From positions 1 through 7,510 of the forward strand of contig JAGVEK010000264.1 in NCBI GenBank assembly GCA_020058315.1: DNA of 7,510 nucleotides, given 5' to 3'. The position numbers and the translations under genes were made by a program. Below are positions 1 to 6,432 of the stretch, piece by piece (position 1 is the first letter of the stretch; the number at the start of each line of letters is the position of its first letter). The notes under the pieces were generated by a model that was not told where the DNA came from, made no database searches, and saw only the letters and a program-made list of their open reading frames with translations. This stretch comes from Candidatus Zixiibacteriota bacterium. Lineage in GTDB: Bacteria > Zixibacteria > MSB-5A5 > WJJR01.

Positions 1-3000
1 GCCGCTTTAGCTCTTCCAATGCGCTTGGAGACTGCGCCAGCTGTTCGATCTGTGCGGTGCGCCGCTTGGCTACGGCCAGCGTGACCATGACACGCGCTAG
101 TGACGGGTCGATAGTGGTGGCTCGGCTGCAAGTTTCGAGTAGCTTGCCCTGTGCACCTGGCTCCAGCAGGTTGGGGTTATCTGCGATCTTGCCAAGGAAG
201 TGGCTGGCCTCTTTGACACCGGCGATTGCCGCCCTCGGTGCAAGCTTGAGCAAGCTGCTGAGTTCGAACCAATTGTCCTCCACTTTGGTCACACTGCTGG
301 CAGTCAGTATTGGCGCGATGACGTCGTGTGGCACGTCGTCACGCAAGAGGCAATCCCGAACCACGCTGGGCCAAGTCCGTTCCGACCTCAACTGATTCAG
401 TTCGGCCGTGAACCGTTGTGCCAAAGCGCTTCTGGCTGTCGACTCTGTGGCGAGCAGGCGCGGAAACAGTCCTTTGCTGAGCTCGCGTTGGCCGCTCTGA
501 CTCTCGACCGCGAACAGACGCTCGATGGTAGCCCTGACGAGCCGGGCGTCTGTCTGCGCGAGCAGTATTGGCGCAGCACCTAGCGCCATCGAGCCGGCGA
601 TCGGATCCTCACCATCTGCCTCTAGTCCGTCGCAAACGGTCGCAACGAATTCCGTCCAACGCTCGCGAAACTCGTTGGGGGCCAAGCCCTCGAGCGCACG
701 ACCCCAGTATTCGGCATACACCGCGCCCAAGCGTTCGCGCACTGTGCGCGTGACACGCTGGGACCGACGGACTGAACGCTCCTGCGCTGTTGTCTGCTCC
801 TGTTCTGGGTCAGGCGCGACTGGTATGAACCACGCCTTCAACGACTCTAGAAAATCCTCACTGCCGATATGGCACCAAACCTCCCGGCGCGCGACGATGG
901 AAAGTAATGGATTGAGCGCATCTCGACCACCGTCGCGGCGTCTGAACTCTGTCGCCAACAGAAGGATCGCTGACTGAGCGAACGGGGGGTCGGCGCTCGC
1001 CAGGTGAGCGACTAGGTTGGTGACTGTTGGTTGAGCTCGGACACCTTGGAAGTGCTCTTGTACGAGGTACTCCACGCAGTTGAGCCGCTGTACCACCGGC
1101 GCGACATCGGCTGGTGCCCGACGTGCGAGTCGCTCCAGGATTTCGGCAACCAGTACCCGTGTATCCCGGTCGCCGTGCCGCCAGAAGCTCTCCAGCACAG
1201 CCAGCAAAGCTCCGTTGTCGCGATGGGCGACAGTCGGTGCGATATCAGTGAAGCGCCGCAGTTCCTCGGGTGGCAGCGACTGGCACAAATCGGCGTGATC
1301 GGCGATGAGGCTTGGATGATGAGCCCAGACTGCCAACCCAATTCCTCGGAGCGTCGCATGGTCGCTTTGGAGCAGCGCTCGGGTTGCCGTCGCGACTGCC
1401 GCACTCGCACTCTCACGGCGCCCCAACAGGATCAGAAACTGTTCGTACACCGCACCGACGAACAGATCCGTCGGGTCGTTGTTGAGCCGCCGCGTCAGGG
1501 TGTGAATCTCGGCGTCAGCACCTCGGGCGATCATGGCCTGCGCTGCGGCGAACTCGAACAATATCTGGTGGAAGAACCCGATATAGCCATGTTGGTGTAC
1601 CAGCACCCCGCGCCGTATCAAGATGTCAGCTGCCTTCTCGACGTCGACAGCATCCGCCTTGCGCCAGTGGACCGCAATGTCTTCCGCCACTCCAATCAGA
1701 GCGTCACGTGACACCGCAGGTCTCCCCTCGGCGACCAGCGCCAGCCCGAATCCGGCTGTCCGGTAAGACAAGTCGAACAGAGCCTCGCTTCCTGCTGGCC
1801 GAGCTAACCCCGCCCGCATGTCCTCCGCAACGCGCTGCTTCCAGTACCGCAGGAAGAGTCCCGTGACGTCCAGCTCGCGGAATACGGGGAACTCGGGCAT
1901 CGCGAGTTCGAACAAGATGCGCAACAGCAATGGGCTTTGGCATATTGGAGCTGCTGGCAATGCTCTCGCCACTGCGTCCCGGATCTCGTCAAGGGCGCTA
2001 GGACGGGCCGCCCGCGGGCAAAAGCGTTGTGTCAGTTGCTGCACTGCTTCGCCGAGCTCTTGGTCGTTGTACGCATTCAGATGTACATCGGCCCCAACCC
2101 CGCGCCGCAGGAATGCCGCTTCCTCTAATCGGCTAGTCAGCACCCACGGGACCCGCTCCTCGGTGAGCAACTCCAACACATCACAAAGAGCTGCCGCCAC
2201 ACTGTCGTCGTGCAGAAGCAGATCCGCGGTATCCAAGAGCAGTATCGGGTTGCGGAGCGACCGAAGTGCGGTAACGAGCTCAGAAATGCCCAGGGTCCCG
2301 AGGCCTGAACCAGCCAGCCAGTTCGCTGAGACCAATAGAGGTGTCTTGTCATTTTGTGAAAGCTGACAGTAGATCGACCACAGCATGGTCGACTTCCCGT
2401 GCCCGGAAGAACCTTTCACGACGATGCCGGCCGTCATGTCGGTAGCGAGGAGCTTGGCAACAAGGTCGTCTTCTATGTCCCTGCGCACATAGAGGATCGT
2501 TCCGTCGTCGGTTCGGAGGAGGTGTGCGAGGTCGTTCCCAAGTTGCCGGGATCTGCGGACTAACGAACTTGTCACCGAAAGCGGATCCAGCCCTGCTGCG
2601 GGTGGGGTGATGGCTCGTTCGGCCGTAGCTTCAGGAAGAACGGCCGTTTCTGTTGCTGATTCGTCGCCAGCACGTGGGTCCGGCGGCTCGTGAAAACCGG
2701 CCGTGTGGACCAAGTCCTGTTTCAATGCTGATGGGTCAGCCAACTGGTTGTCGAGGTAGTTCAAGAACTCCAGGACGAAGTCGGCCTGAGGTCGTTCCTG
2801 ATTCTCCTTTAGACTCTCCTTGAGGGCCCGATAGCGGGTGTTGTCTTTCCAAGCACGGCTCTGTTCGACTGCGCTACGAGCGGCCTCAAGTCGAACCGCG
2901 TACGCAGGGGGCACGTCTGAGAACGGGTCGATCAGTGCGCCGATGATGAGCGGCGCATCCCACTCCCAGGGCGTTCTGCGGTTGGTCTCCGGCGGCGTTC

Positions 3001-3268
3001 GGTTTCGGGCTTGCCTGACCACCCACGCCAGAACGTGGCGAGCCACTTGGCCGGCGACGGCGTCCAGCGGGACGTCAAGCTTGCCAGCCATGTACTCGCG
3101 AAGCGAGACACAGTCTGACAATGCGGTCACTGTCGCGGCGGTCCCGTCGTTCGTCAAGCTGCGAAGATCGTGCAGCGCTTCCCCTCGTTCGAGGTCCATG
3201 TCTGCATACACGGTCAAACGATAGCGCGGCAGAGGACGTGGATGGGCGAGATAAAAACAAGCTTCCAT
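1..3268 (-). CDS. STAND/NACHT-like NTPase with long helical C-terminal region, 3' end outside window
   Basis: A single uninterrupted frame runs from ATG at 3268 to the window edge (1089 codons seen, no stop reached), so the C-terminus is missing. The only in-frame start below the upstream TAG (3287-3289) is this ATG; its SD is weak. Residues about 1-180 are unrecognised and look mainly helical; about 185-230 is a Pro/Ala/Glu-rich linker. The NTPase core follows: YVRRDIEDDL (260-269), Walker A GSSGHGKST (286-294), Walker B ILLLDTAD (342-349, Asp346) and a VLTSR motif (376-380), as in NACHT/STAND ATPases. FFHQILFEFAAAQ (565-577) matches the NACHT-type 'FxHxxFxEyxAA' signature at the end of the winged-helix segment. 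From about 600 on the sequence is Leu/Ala/Arg-rich and helical, probably HEAT- or TPR-like sensor repeats. STAND proteins are ATP-dependent switches that oligomerise on ligand sensing; many bacterial ones are anti-phage sensors. That role is inferred here. No nuclease, TIR or protease effector motif is visible at the N-terminus. Confidence 0.85.
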   Translation of the reverse strand, partial: MEACFYLAHPRPLPRYRLTVYADMDLERGEALHDLRSLTNDGTAATVTALSDCVSLREYMAGKLDVPLDAVAGQVARHVLAWVVRQARNRTPPETNRRTPWEWDAPLIIGALIDPFSDVPPAYAVRLEAARSAVEQSRAWKDNTRYRALKESLKENQERPQADFVLEFLNYLDNQLADPSALKQDLVHTAGFHEPPDPRAGDESATETAVLPEATAERAITPPAAGLDPLSVTSSLVRRSRQLGNDLAHLLRTDDGTILYVRRDIEDDLVAKLLATDMTAGIVVKGSSGHGKSTMLWSIYCQLSQNDKTPLLVSANWLAGSGLGTLGISELVTALRSLRNPILLLDTADLLLHDDSVAAALCDVLELLTEERVPWVLTSRLEEAAFLRRGVGADVHLNAYNDQELGEAVQQLTQRFCPRAARPSALDEIRDAVARALPAAPICQSPLLLRILFELAMPEFPVFRELDVTGLFLRYWKQRVAEDMRAGLARPAGSEALFDLSYRTAGFGLALVAEGRPAVSRDALIGVAEDIAVHWRKADAVDVEKAADILIRRGVLVHQHGYIGFFHQILFEFAAAQAMIARGADAEIHTLTRRLNNDPTDLFVGAVYEQFLILLGRRESASAAVATATRALLQSDHATLRGIGLAVWAHHPSLIADHADLCQSLPPEELRRFTDIAPTVAHRDNGALLAVLESFWRHGDRDTRVLVAEILERLARRAPADVAPVVQRLNCVEYLVQEHFQGVRAQPTVTNLVAHLASADPPFAQSAILLLATEFRRRDGGRDALNPLLSIVARREVWCHIGSEDFLESLKAWFIPVAPDPEQEQTTAQERSVRRSQRVTRTVRERLGAVYAEYWGRALEGLAPNEFRERWTEFVATVCDGLEADGEDPIAGSMALGAAPILLAQTDARLVRATIERLFAVESQSGQRELSKGLFPRLLATESTARSALAQRFTAELNQLRSERTWPSVVRDCLLRDDVPHDVIAPILTASSVTKVEDNWFELSSLLKLAPRAAIAGVKEASHFLGKIADNPNLLEPGAQGKLLETCSRATTIDPSLARVMVTLAVAKRRTAQIEQLAQSPSALEELKR

Positions 3269-3279
3269 GCTGCTTCTGC

Positions 3280-3307
3280 TTGCAATCTATTGCATTTTGT
3301 CTATAAA
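3280..3307 (+). promoter_or_regulatory. Candidate sigma70-type promoter for the 147-residue gene
   Basis: TTGCAA (3280-3285) and TATAAA (3302-3307) are separated by 16 bases, with the gene's ATG about 40 bases downstream. The stretch is markedly AT-rich compared with everything around it. Because the NTPase gene diverges from the same 78-base gap, its promoter must lie here too, but I see no equally good pair on the minus strand. Confidence 0.4.
3281..3294. promoter_or_regulatory. Inverted repeat TGCAAT-ct-ATTGCA, possible operator
   Basis: Two perfect 6-base half-sites (3281-3286 and 3289-3294) are separated by 2 bases. They overlap the putative -35 element of the plus-strand promoter and lie 13-26 bases before the NTPase start codon. 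A dimeric regulator bound here could affect both divergent genes. The repeat is short, so chance is possible. Confidence 0.35.
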
Positions 3308-3333
3308 TTACAAAGGCGCAACTTACATGAAAT

Positions 3334-3340
3334 GAGGTGA
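3334..3340 (+). promoter_or_regulatory. Ribosome binding site GAGGTGA
   Basis: GAGGTGA stands 6 bases before the ATG at 3347, a standard spacing. It directly abuts the alternative GTG at 3341, leaving no room for initiation there. It therefore decides the start in favour of 3347. Confidence 0.65.
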
Positions 3341-3346
3341 GTGCGA

Positions 3347-3790
3347 ATGGATAATTCGAGAAACCATGGGATATTCAACCGGGAAAATCTGGATCTCGCC
3401 AGCGAAGTAATCTCACTGCGAGACGATTTTCTGGCCTGGGTCCGCACATTCGAGGGAGACATCTACGGTCCGCCCGACCGCAAGGACACAAGCGGGTTGC
3501 GTTATCTGTTTGATCAATGGACTGACGCTCGGTACGATCCGGTGAACTCGGAACAGGACCAAATCTTGTTTTCTGATCTGCGGCCATACATCCTTGTCGC
3601 TATCATCGACATCGTACTACGCAAACCCTCGGAGCTCGACTTCATCGGTGCAGGTCCGGATGGTCACGTGCGGCAAGTGCCACGACCGCTACGGCGGATC
3701 ATGACATCGGGCTACCATTTCGACGACAACCTGGCCGACCTTGAGCTCATCGGGCGGTGGCTCGAAACAATGCCGATCGGCCAAGACTAA
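3347..3790 (+). CDS. Unrecognised 147-residue acidic protein, divergent from the NTPase
   Basis: I do not recognise the family. The product is soluble, with no signal peptide or clear membrane span, and is rich in Asp/Glu and aromatic residues. Visible pieces are an N-terminal helix with RDDFLAWVRTFEGDIYGPPD (about residues 25-44), a central hydrophobic helix PYILVAIIDIVLRKP (about 77-91), and a C-terminal segment ending DLELIGRWLETMPIGQD. ATG 3347 is chosen over GTG 3341 because of the well-placed GAGGTGA. The gene has its own promoter candidate and a strong terminator, so it is probably a single-gene transcript. It shares a 78-base divergent gap with the STAND-like NTPase, and GC is lower than in that gene. 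A partner, regulator or antitoxin-type role for the NTPase is possible only by position; nothing in the sequence proves it. Confidence 0.75.
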   Translation: MDNSRNHGIFNRENLDLASEVISLRDDFLAWVRTFEGDIYGPPDRKDTSGLRYLFDQWTDARYDPVNSEQDQILFSDLRPYILVAIIDIVLRKPSELDFIGAGPDGHVRQVPRPLRRIMTSGYHFDDNLADLELIGRWLETMPIGQD

Positions 3791-3828
3791 CTTTCCTATC
3801 CCAATCAACAAACCCTTGTTGCGCCACA

Positions 3829-3867
3829 ATGCCCACTCCGGAAAATGGAGTGGGCATCCTTCTTTTT
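3829..3867 (+). terminator. Intrinsic terminator after the 147-residue gene
   Basis: A perfect 11-bp stem, ATGCCCACTCC (3829-3839) with GGAGTGGGCAT (3847-3857), closes a 7-base loop. It is followed by CCTTCTTTTT (3858-3867), a T-rich tail correct for the plus strand. It lies 38 bases after the stop codon and insulates the next gene. Confidence 0.8.
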
Positions 3868-3883
3868 AGCCACGTGGACGGTG

Positions 3884-3902
3884 ATCTATCCATAATCTAT
3901 CC
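3884..3902 (+). repeat. Two direct copies of ATCTATCC with 11-base period
   Basis: ATCTATCC occurs at 3884-3891 and 3895-3902, one helical turn apart, with CATAAT (3891-3896) between them as a possible -10 element. A CACGTG palindrome lies just upstream at 3871-3876. The position, 55-73 bases before the 69-residue gene, fits a promoter/operator region, but no matching -35 element is evident. Confidence 0.3.
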
Positions 3903-3956
3903 GCCATATGTCCTCGGTGGACAGATCGTGGACAACTGAATTCTCATCCTGGAGGA

Positions 3957-4166
3957 ATGGATGAATCTAAAGAAGAGCAGCGCTTCGCGCTCGCCGTACA
4001 CCTGGTGAACAAGGTTCTGGACTCGGTCAACGAGATAGTCGCAGATCTGCTGGAGATAGCCGAGCAGCATAGATCGGTGGCACCAGAGGTCAGCGAGGCA
4101 ATCGCTGCACTGGCCATTCGCATCATGCGAGAGACAGCAGACAGCGTGAGGCAGTGGACCGCGTGA
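3957..4166 (+). CDS. Small helical protein of 69 residues, unrecognised
   Basis: The product is short, soluble and almost entirely helix-forming: a charged N-terminus (MDESKEEQ), an amphipathic helix at about residues 9-38 (LVNKVLDSVNEIVADLLEIA), a turn near VAPEVS, and a second helix with IAALAIRIMRETADSV. This suggests a helical hairpin that may pair with another protein. Codon use is typical for a high-GC genome, supporting real coding. The start is odd: GGAGG at 3951-3955 is only one base from the ATG, too close for a normal SD, and no other in-frame start lies nearby. The TGA overlaps a GTG start of the next gene (GTGA, 4163-4166), suggesting translational coupling. A terminator precedes it at 3829-3867. 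Function unknown; it could be a helper or regulatory subunit of the downstream HAD-like protein. Confidence 0.65.
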   Translation: MDESKEEQRFALAVHLVNKVLDSVNEIVADLLEIAEQHRSVAPEVSEAIAALAIRIMRETADSVRQWTA

Positions 4167-5401
4167 GCACTCAAAACCGCCACCACAAGCAGTGCCCCGC
4201 ATGTCGCGGGGCACTGCCCGTTCTGGGGCATGGGATCACCCGGATCAACACGTGGCTCGATCCGTTGAGCATTCTGCCGGCGAGCATCAACCACACGGAT
4301 CTCGGAATGGAACCCGCAGTCTTCGAAGGATTCATGCGATCCTTTGGCATCGACACCGCCGACAAGGTGACCACACTGGTCCGCACCTACAACCTGGTCC
4401 AGCGCCACCTGGCCCCTTTTGTGCTCAAGATCGTCATCGACATGATCCCGAACCTGGTTCGCGCGGTTACCGAGAACCCCAAGACCAAGATCGTGTTCCT
4501 TGGCCGAGATGGTTTCATCTTCGGATTCGTCCTGGCGGAGCTGTTGCCGAATCTCTTCGCCCTGCACGGCGTCAGCATGTATCTGCCGCGGCCACTGGTG
4601 AACGACGCCCTGCATGACATGGAAGTCTATGAGAACAAACACTTTTCGCAGATCGAGATGTTCCGCAAGCGCCCCAGGGTGCCAGCCGATCCCGCAGGCG
4701 CGCTGCAGCGGCTCACTACCTACTTCGAGCAATGTGGTGTCCGCGTCGAGGCCAGCGGGTTGGATGTCTGTGTTGTCGACAGCGGCCTGAAGGGAAGCAT
4801 TCAGGAGATGCTGGCTGCAGCATACCCAGACGTCGATTTCTCCGGCCACTATGCGTTCTTCGCAGCGTCACCTCACGATCCACACCCCGGCACCAAGCGC
4901 GGGTACATGCTGCACCTCGACGGCAACCACGGCGGTGGACTCGCGCTCAGAGCAGGGTTGCCCGAGGACCCCGCGCTGACGTTCCTCCATCATCAGGCCA
5001 TCGTCGCTATTGAAGGCCTGATCTCCGGAAGCAAGAACAGCCCAACCACTTTCAACAGGAGCGGACGTCCCCGCGCCCAGCGGCGTCGCCATGACGACTC
5101 GGCGATCCACGGTATCAACCCGGTGCTCATAGCGCCCGAGTACACCGATCCGCTTGTGCGCGAAGCGATCTTAGCTATGAACATTGTCGCGATCATCCAC
5201 TACACCCGGACACTCCTACCTACGGTCACGATGGCCGGGTTGAACTGGTACGACGACGCGTCGGATACCCCGTGGTACGCCGAACTGGTGCAGCGCAGCG
5301 ACGTATTCCGTGACCAGATCCGTGCGTGGGTCGGCCGGTCTCCGAATACCGATCCCGAGATCGCACGGGTTCTGGATGCGTTCATCCCTCGTGATCTTTA
5401 G
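4163..5401 (+). CDS. HAD-like (COG5610-type) protein, about 412 residues, start uncertain
   Basis: Two motifs place this near the COG5610 group of predicted HAD-superfamily hydrolases, often seen beside glycosyltransferases. One is IVFLGRDGFIFGF (R115-D116-G117). The other is VVDSGLKGSIQEML (D206 to Q214), followed by FSGHYAFFA and GTKRGYMLHLD, which resemble the 'DxGxxGsxQ ... hGxYxGl ... kGyl' succession of that group. A later segment, AIEGLISGSKNSPTTF, matches the usual 'ElLxsaphgs' position. This is motif recognition from memory, not a search. The canonical DxD of HAD enzymes is not evident, so catalysis is uncertain. Start choices are GTG 4163 (4-bp overlap with the preceding gene) or GTG 4154. 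A 12-bp hairpin over residues ~9-19 may instead mean that translation begins later, at TTG 4265, ATG 4307, or ATG 4334, which has GAAGGA 3 bases upstream. The N-terminus from GTG 4163 carries CPACRG, one CxxC pair only. The TAG stop at 5399-5401 is clear. Confidence 0.55.
   Translation: MSTQNRHHKQCPACRGALPVLGHGITRINTWLDPLSILPASINHTDLGMEPAVFEGFMRSFGIDTADKVTTLVRTYNLVQRHLAPFVLKIVIDMIPNLVRAVTENPKTKIVFLGRDGFIFGFVLAELLPNLFALHGVSMYLPRPLVNDALHDMEVYENKHFSQIEMFRKRPRVPADPAGALQRLTTYFEQCGVRVEASGLDVCVVDSGLKGSIQEMLAAAYPDVDFSGHYAFFAASPHDPHPGTKRGYMLHLDGNHGGGLALRAGLPEDPALTFLHHQAIVAIEGLISGSKNSPTTFNRSGRPRAQRRRHDDSAIHGINPVLIAPEYTDPLVREAILAMNIVAIIHYTRTLLPTVTMAGLNWYDDASDTPWYAELVQRSDVFRDQIRAWVGRSPNTDPEIARVLDAFIPRDL
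4189..4217 (+). terminator. Perfect 12-bp GC-rich hairpin, possible terminator or attenuator
   Basis: GCAGTGCCCCGC (4189-4200) pairs perfectly with GCGGGGCACTGC (4206-4217) around the loop ATGTC. No T-run follows (CCGTTCTGGGG), so this is not a classical intrinsic terminator, although T-poor terminators are reported in actinobacteria. It begins 23 bases after the stop of the 69-residue gene. Either it ends that gene's transcript and the HAD-like gene starts further downstream, or it sits in the coding start and controls expression. Confidence 0.45.
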
Positions 5402-5482
5402 GGTAGTGGTGTCCCGCAATGCCATGCCGGGCGATGGTCTCTCGCGACTGGATTCCGCCAACTACCTTGTGCACCCTTCGAG

Positions 5483-5782
5483 TCAACTGCGATCCGGGGC
5501 TGATGGCTCGATCTGCAGATCTAAGTCGAGGGCATGTAGCAATTTGCCAAACGCCGCTCGTCCTTCCGGCATCGCATGCGGATCCTCTTCGACCAGCTTA
5601 CGACGGTAGTCGAACTGATCGGCAATCGCATCGAGATCCTGTGGATAATACCGAAGGAAAGCCGACAACTCGATGTTTGTCAGTACTTCAGAAAAGACGT
5701 CTCGATGAAATTCCCATAGCGAATCAGCCAGAACCGCCTCGGTCCTGTAGGTGGCTTCATCGTTAGCGGGGATTTCATCCAT
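5483..5782 (-). CDS. Unrecognised 99-residue acidic protein, possible immunity or antitoxin-type protein
   Basis: From ATG 5782 (MDEIPANDEATYRTE) the product is acidic and helical, with WEFHRDVFSEVLTNIELSAF and FLRYYPQDLDAIADQFDYRR in the middle and a C-terminus ending HALDLDLQIEPSAPDRS. The frame can be extended to a TTG at 5806 (107 residues). Neither start has a good SD, so initiation may depend on coupling to the gene 34-58 bases upstream at 5840-6103. GC is lower than in the large genes. The family is not recognised. A small acidic protein directly downstream of another small unknown gene, behind a type VII secretion-like remnant, fits an immunity or antitoxin gene, but this rests on position and composition only. 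It is convergent with the HAD-like gene ending at 5401. Confidence 0.6.
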   Translation of the reverse strand: MDEIPANDEATYRTEAVLADSLWEFHRDVFSEVLTNIELSAFLRYYPQDLDAIADQFDYRRKLVEEDPHAMPEGRAAFGKLLHALDLDLQIEPSAPDRS

Positions 5783-5839
5783 ACACCCATAGTTACATAA
5801 AGACAATAGGAGTCAAGTGCAACCAAGCGGGCGACGAGC

Positions 5840-6103
5840 TTAATAGTAGATCTCGAAATATGGTGTTGCGCCACGCTCAAAGTCGTCGGAGTGAATTTTG
5901 GCAATTGAGTAGCTGAATCCGTCGTATCGGACCGCCCATCCATCATGATGATGGTAGCCGGGTTCGATTCGCTCACCTTCCTTGACCGCCTTATGCCCGT
6001 GCCCCATGAACGAAGACTCGGTATAGATGAAATAGATATCGCCCGTGCTCATTCCAAGCGTGCGAGCGAAATTGATGACCGCTTCCTTTTCGCTGAGACT
6101 CAT
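5840..6103 (-). CDS. Unrecognised 87-residue protein, possible toxin-domain or immunity cassette member
   Basis: ATG 6103 is preceded by AGGAG (6107-6111) three bases upstream, a usable though close SD. The N-terminal 20 residues (MSLSEKEAVINFARTLGMST) form a helix; the rest looks beta-rich and aromatic, with GHGHKAV (34-40), GYHHHDGWAVRYDGFSY (49-65) and a terminal FEIYY. The three adjacent His plus Asp, and GHGH, could bind metal or be catalytic, but I know no family with this arrangement. GC is clearly lower than in the surrounding large genes. It lies 57 bases upstream of the 99-residue gene (ATG start), same strand, probably one operon. The frame directly upstream is a broken remnant, so this may be a C-terminal module left after loss of a larger gene, or an intact small gene. 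Confidence 0.6.
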   Translation of the reverse strand: MSLSEKEAVINFARTLGMSTGDIYFIYTESSFMGHGHKAVKEGERIEPGYHHHDGWAVRYDGFSYSIAKIHSDDFERGATPYFEIYY

Positions 6104-6104
6104 A

Positions 6105-6248
6105 CTCTCCTGCTTCGTATCCGGCGGCCACGATGTTGTTGCCGCGTGCCTGTAGCCCCTGGAGGGCGCGGCCTACCTCTGTGGCTCTGAATGTATCGGC
6201 CAGGTCTGTTTGTACGCGAAGCGGTGTGCTGCCGTCGTCGGCGACGAT
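6105..6248 (-). pseudogene. Remnant of a possible ESX (type VII) secreted protein C-terminus
   Basis: After an in-frame TAG (6249-6251) the minus strand reads 48 codons with good high-GC codon use and protein-like composition: TDLADTFRATEVGRALQGLQ, then ARGNNIVAAGYEAGE. An amphipathic helix followed by Y-E-A-G-E fits the YxxxD/E signal of ESX substrates such as EspC-type proteins, which also end helix-YxxxD. No start codon is available, and downstream the frame runs through the 87-residue gene out of phase to a TAA at 5991-5993. The neighbouring phase further upstream (from ATG ~6267, MRPTSDATLTLQLSVAATY) could join it by a single-base frameshift near 6250. I therefore read it as a broken gene. 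Family assignment is tentative. Confidence 0.35.
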
Positions 6249-6432
6249 CTATATGTGGCAGCGACGGACAACTGCAGGGTGAGGGTCGCGTCCGATGTGG
6301 GGCGCATAGGATAGTTATCGGCGGACCTCGTCCACTGCGCTCGATTGCGATTCGCCGAATCCACAAGCATGCCGGCGCAGCCTGGTAGAGCCCGACCGCA
6401 TCGGATGTGCAAGTAGCGCGACCGAGGTGTCG
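6249..6432. other. Non-coding or decayed stretch between the ESX-like remnant and the HAD phosphatase
   Basis: No frame keeps both a start and sensible coding composition here. The minus strand has short pieces in different phases with coding-like composition (GFGESQSSAVDEVRR followed by TAA near 6320, then MRPTSDATLTLQL), consistent with decayed small genes. I see no terminator, RNA gene or repeat. Confidence 0.4.

Noticed and set aside
1012..1711. Open frames on both strands within the NTPase region, in other phases
   Set aside because: All lie inside the continuous NTPase frame, which carries the motifs; they are antisense or shifted shadows.
3944..4849. Long minus-strand open frame opposite the 69-residue and HAD-like genes
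   Set aside because: Its codon use follows from the high-GC plus-strand genes, it lacks recognisable motifs, and the plus-strand frames have the better starts and motifs.
6100..6366. Minus-strand frame overlapping the 87-residue gene by ATGA
   Set aside because: The product is dominated by Arg, Pro and His with no protein-like pattern; it is the shadow of the better-composed phase of the ESX-like remnant despite the tempting 4-base overlap.
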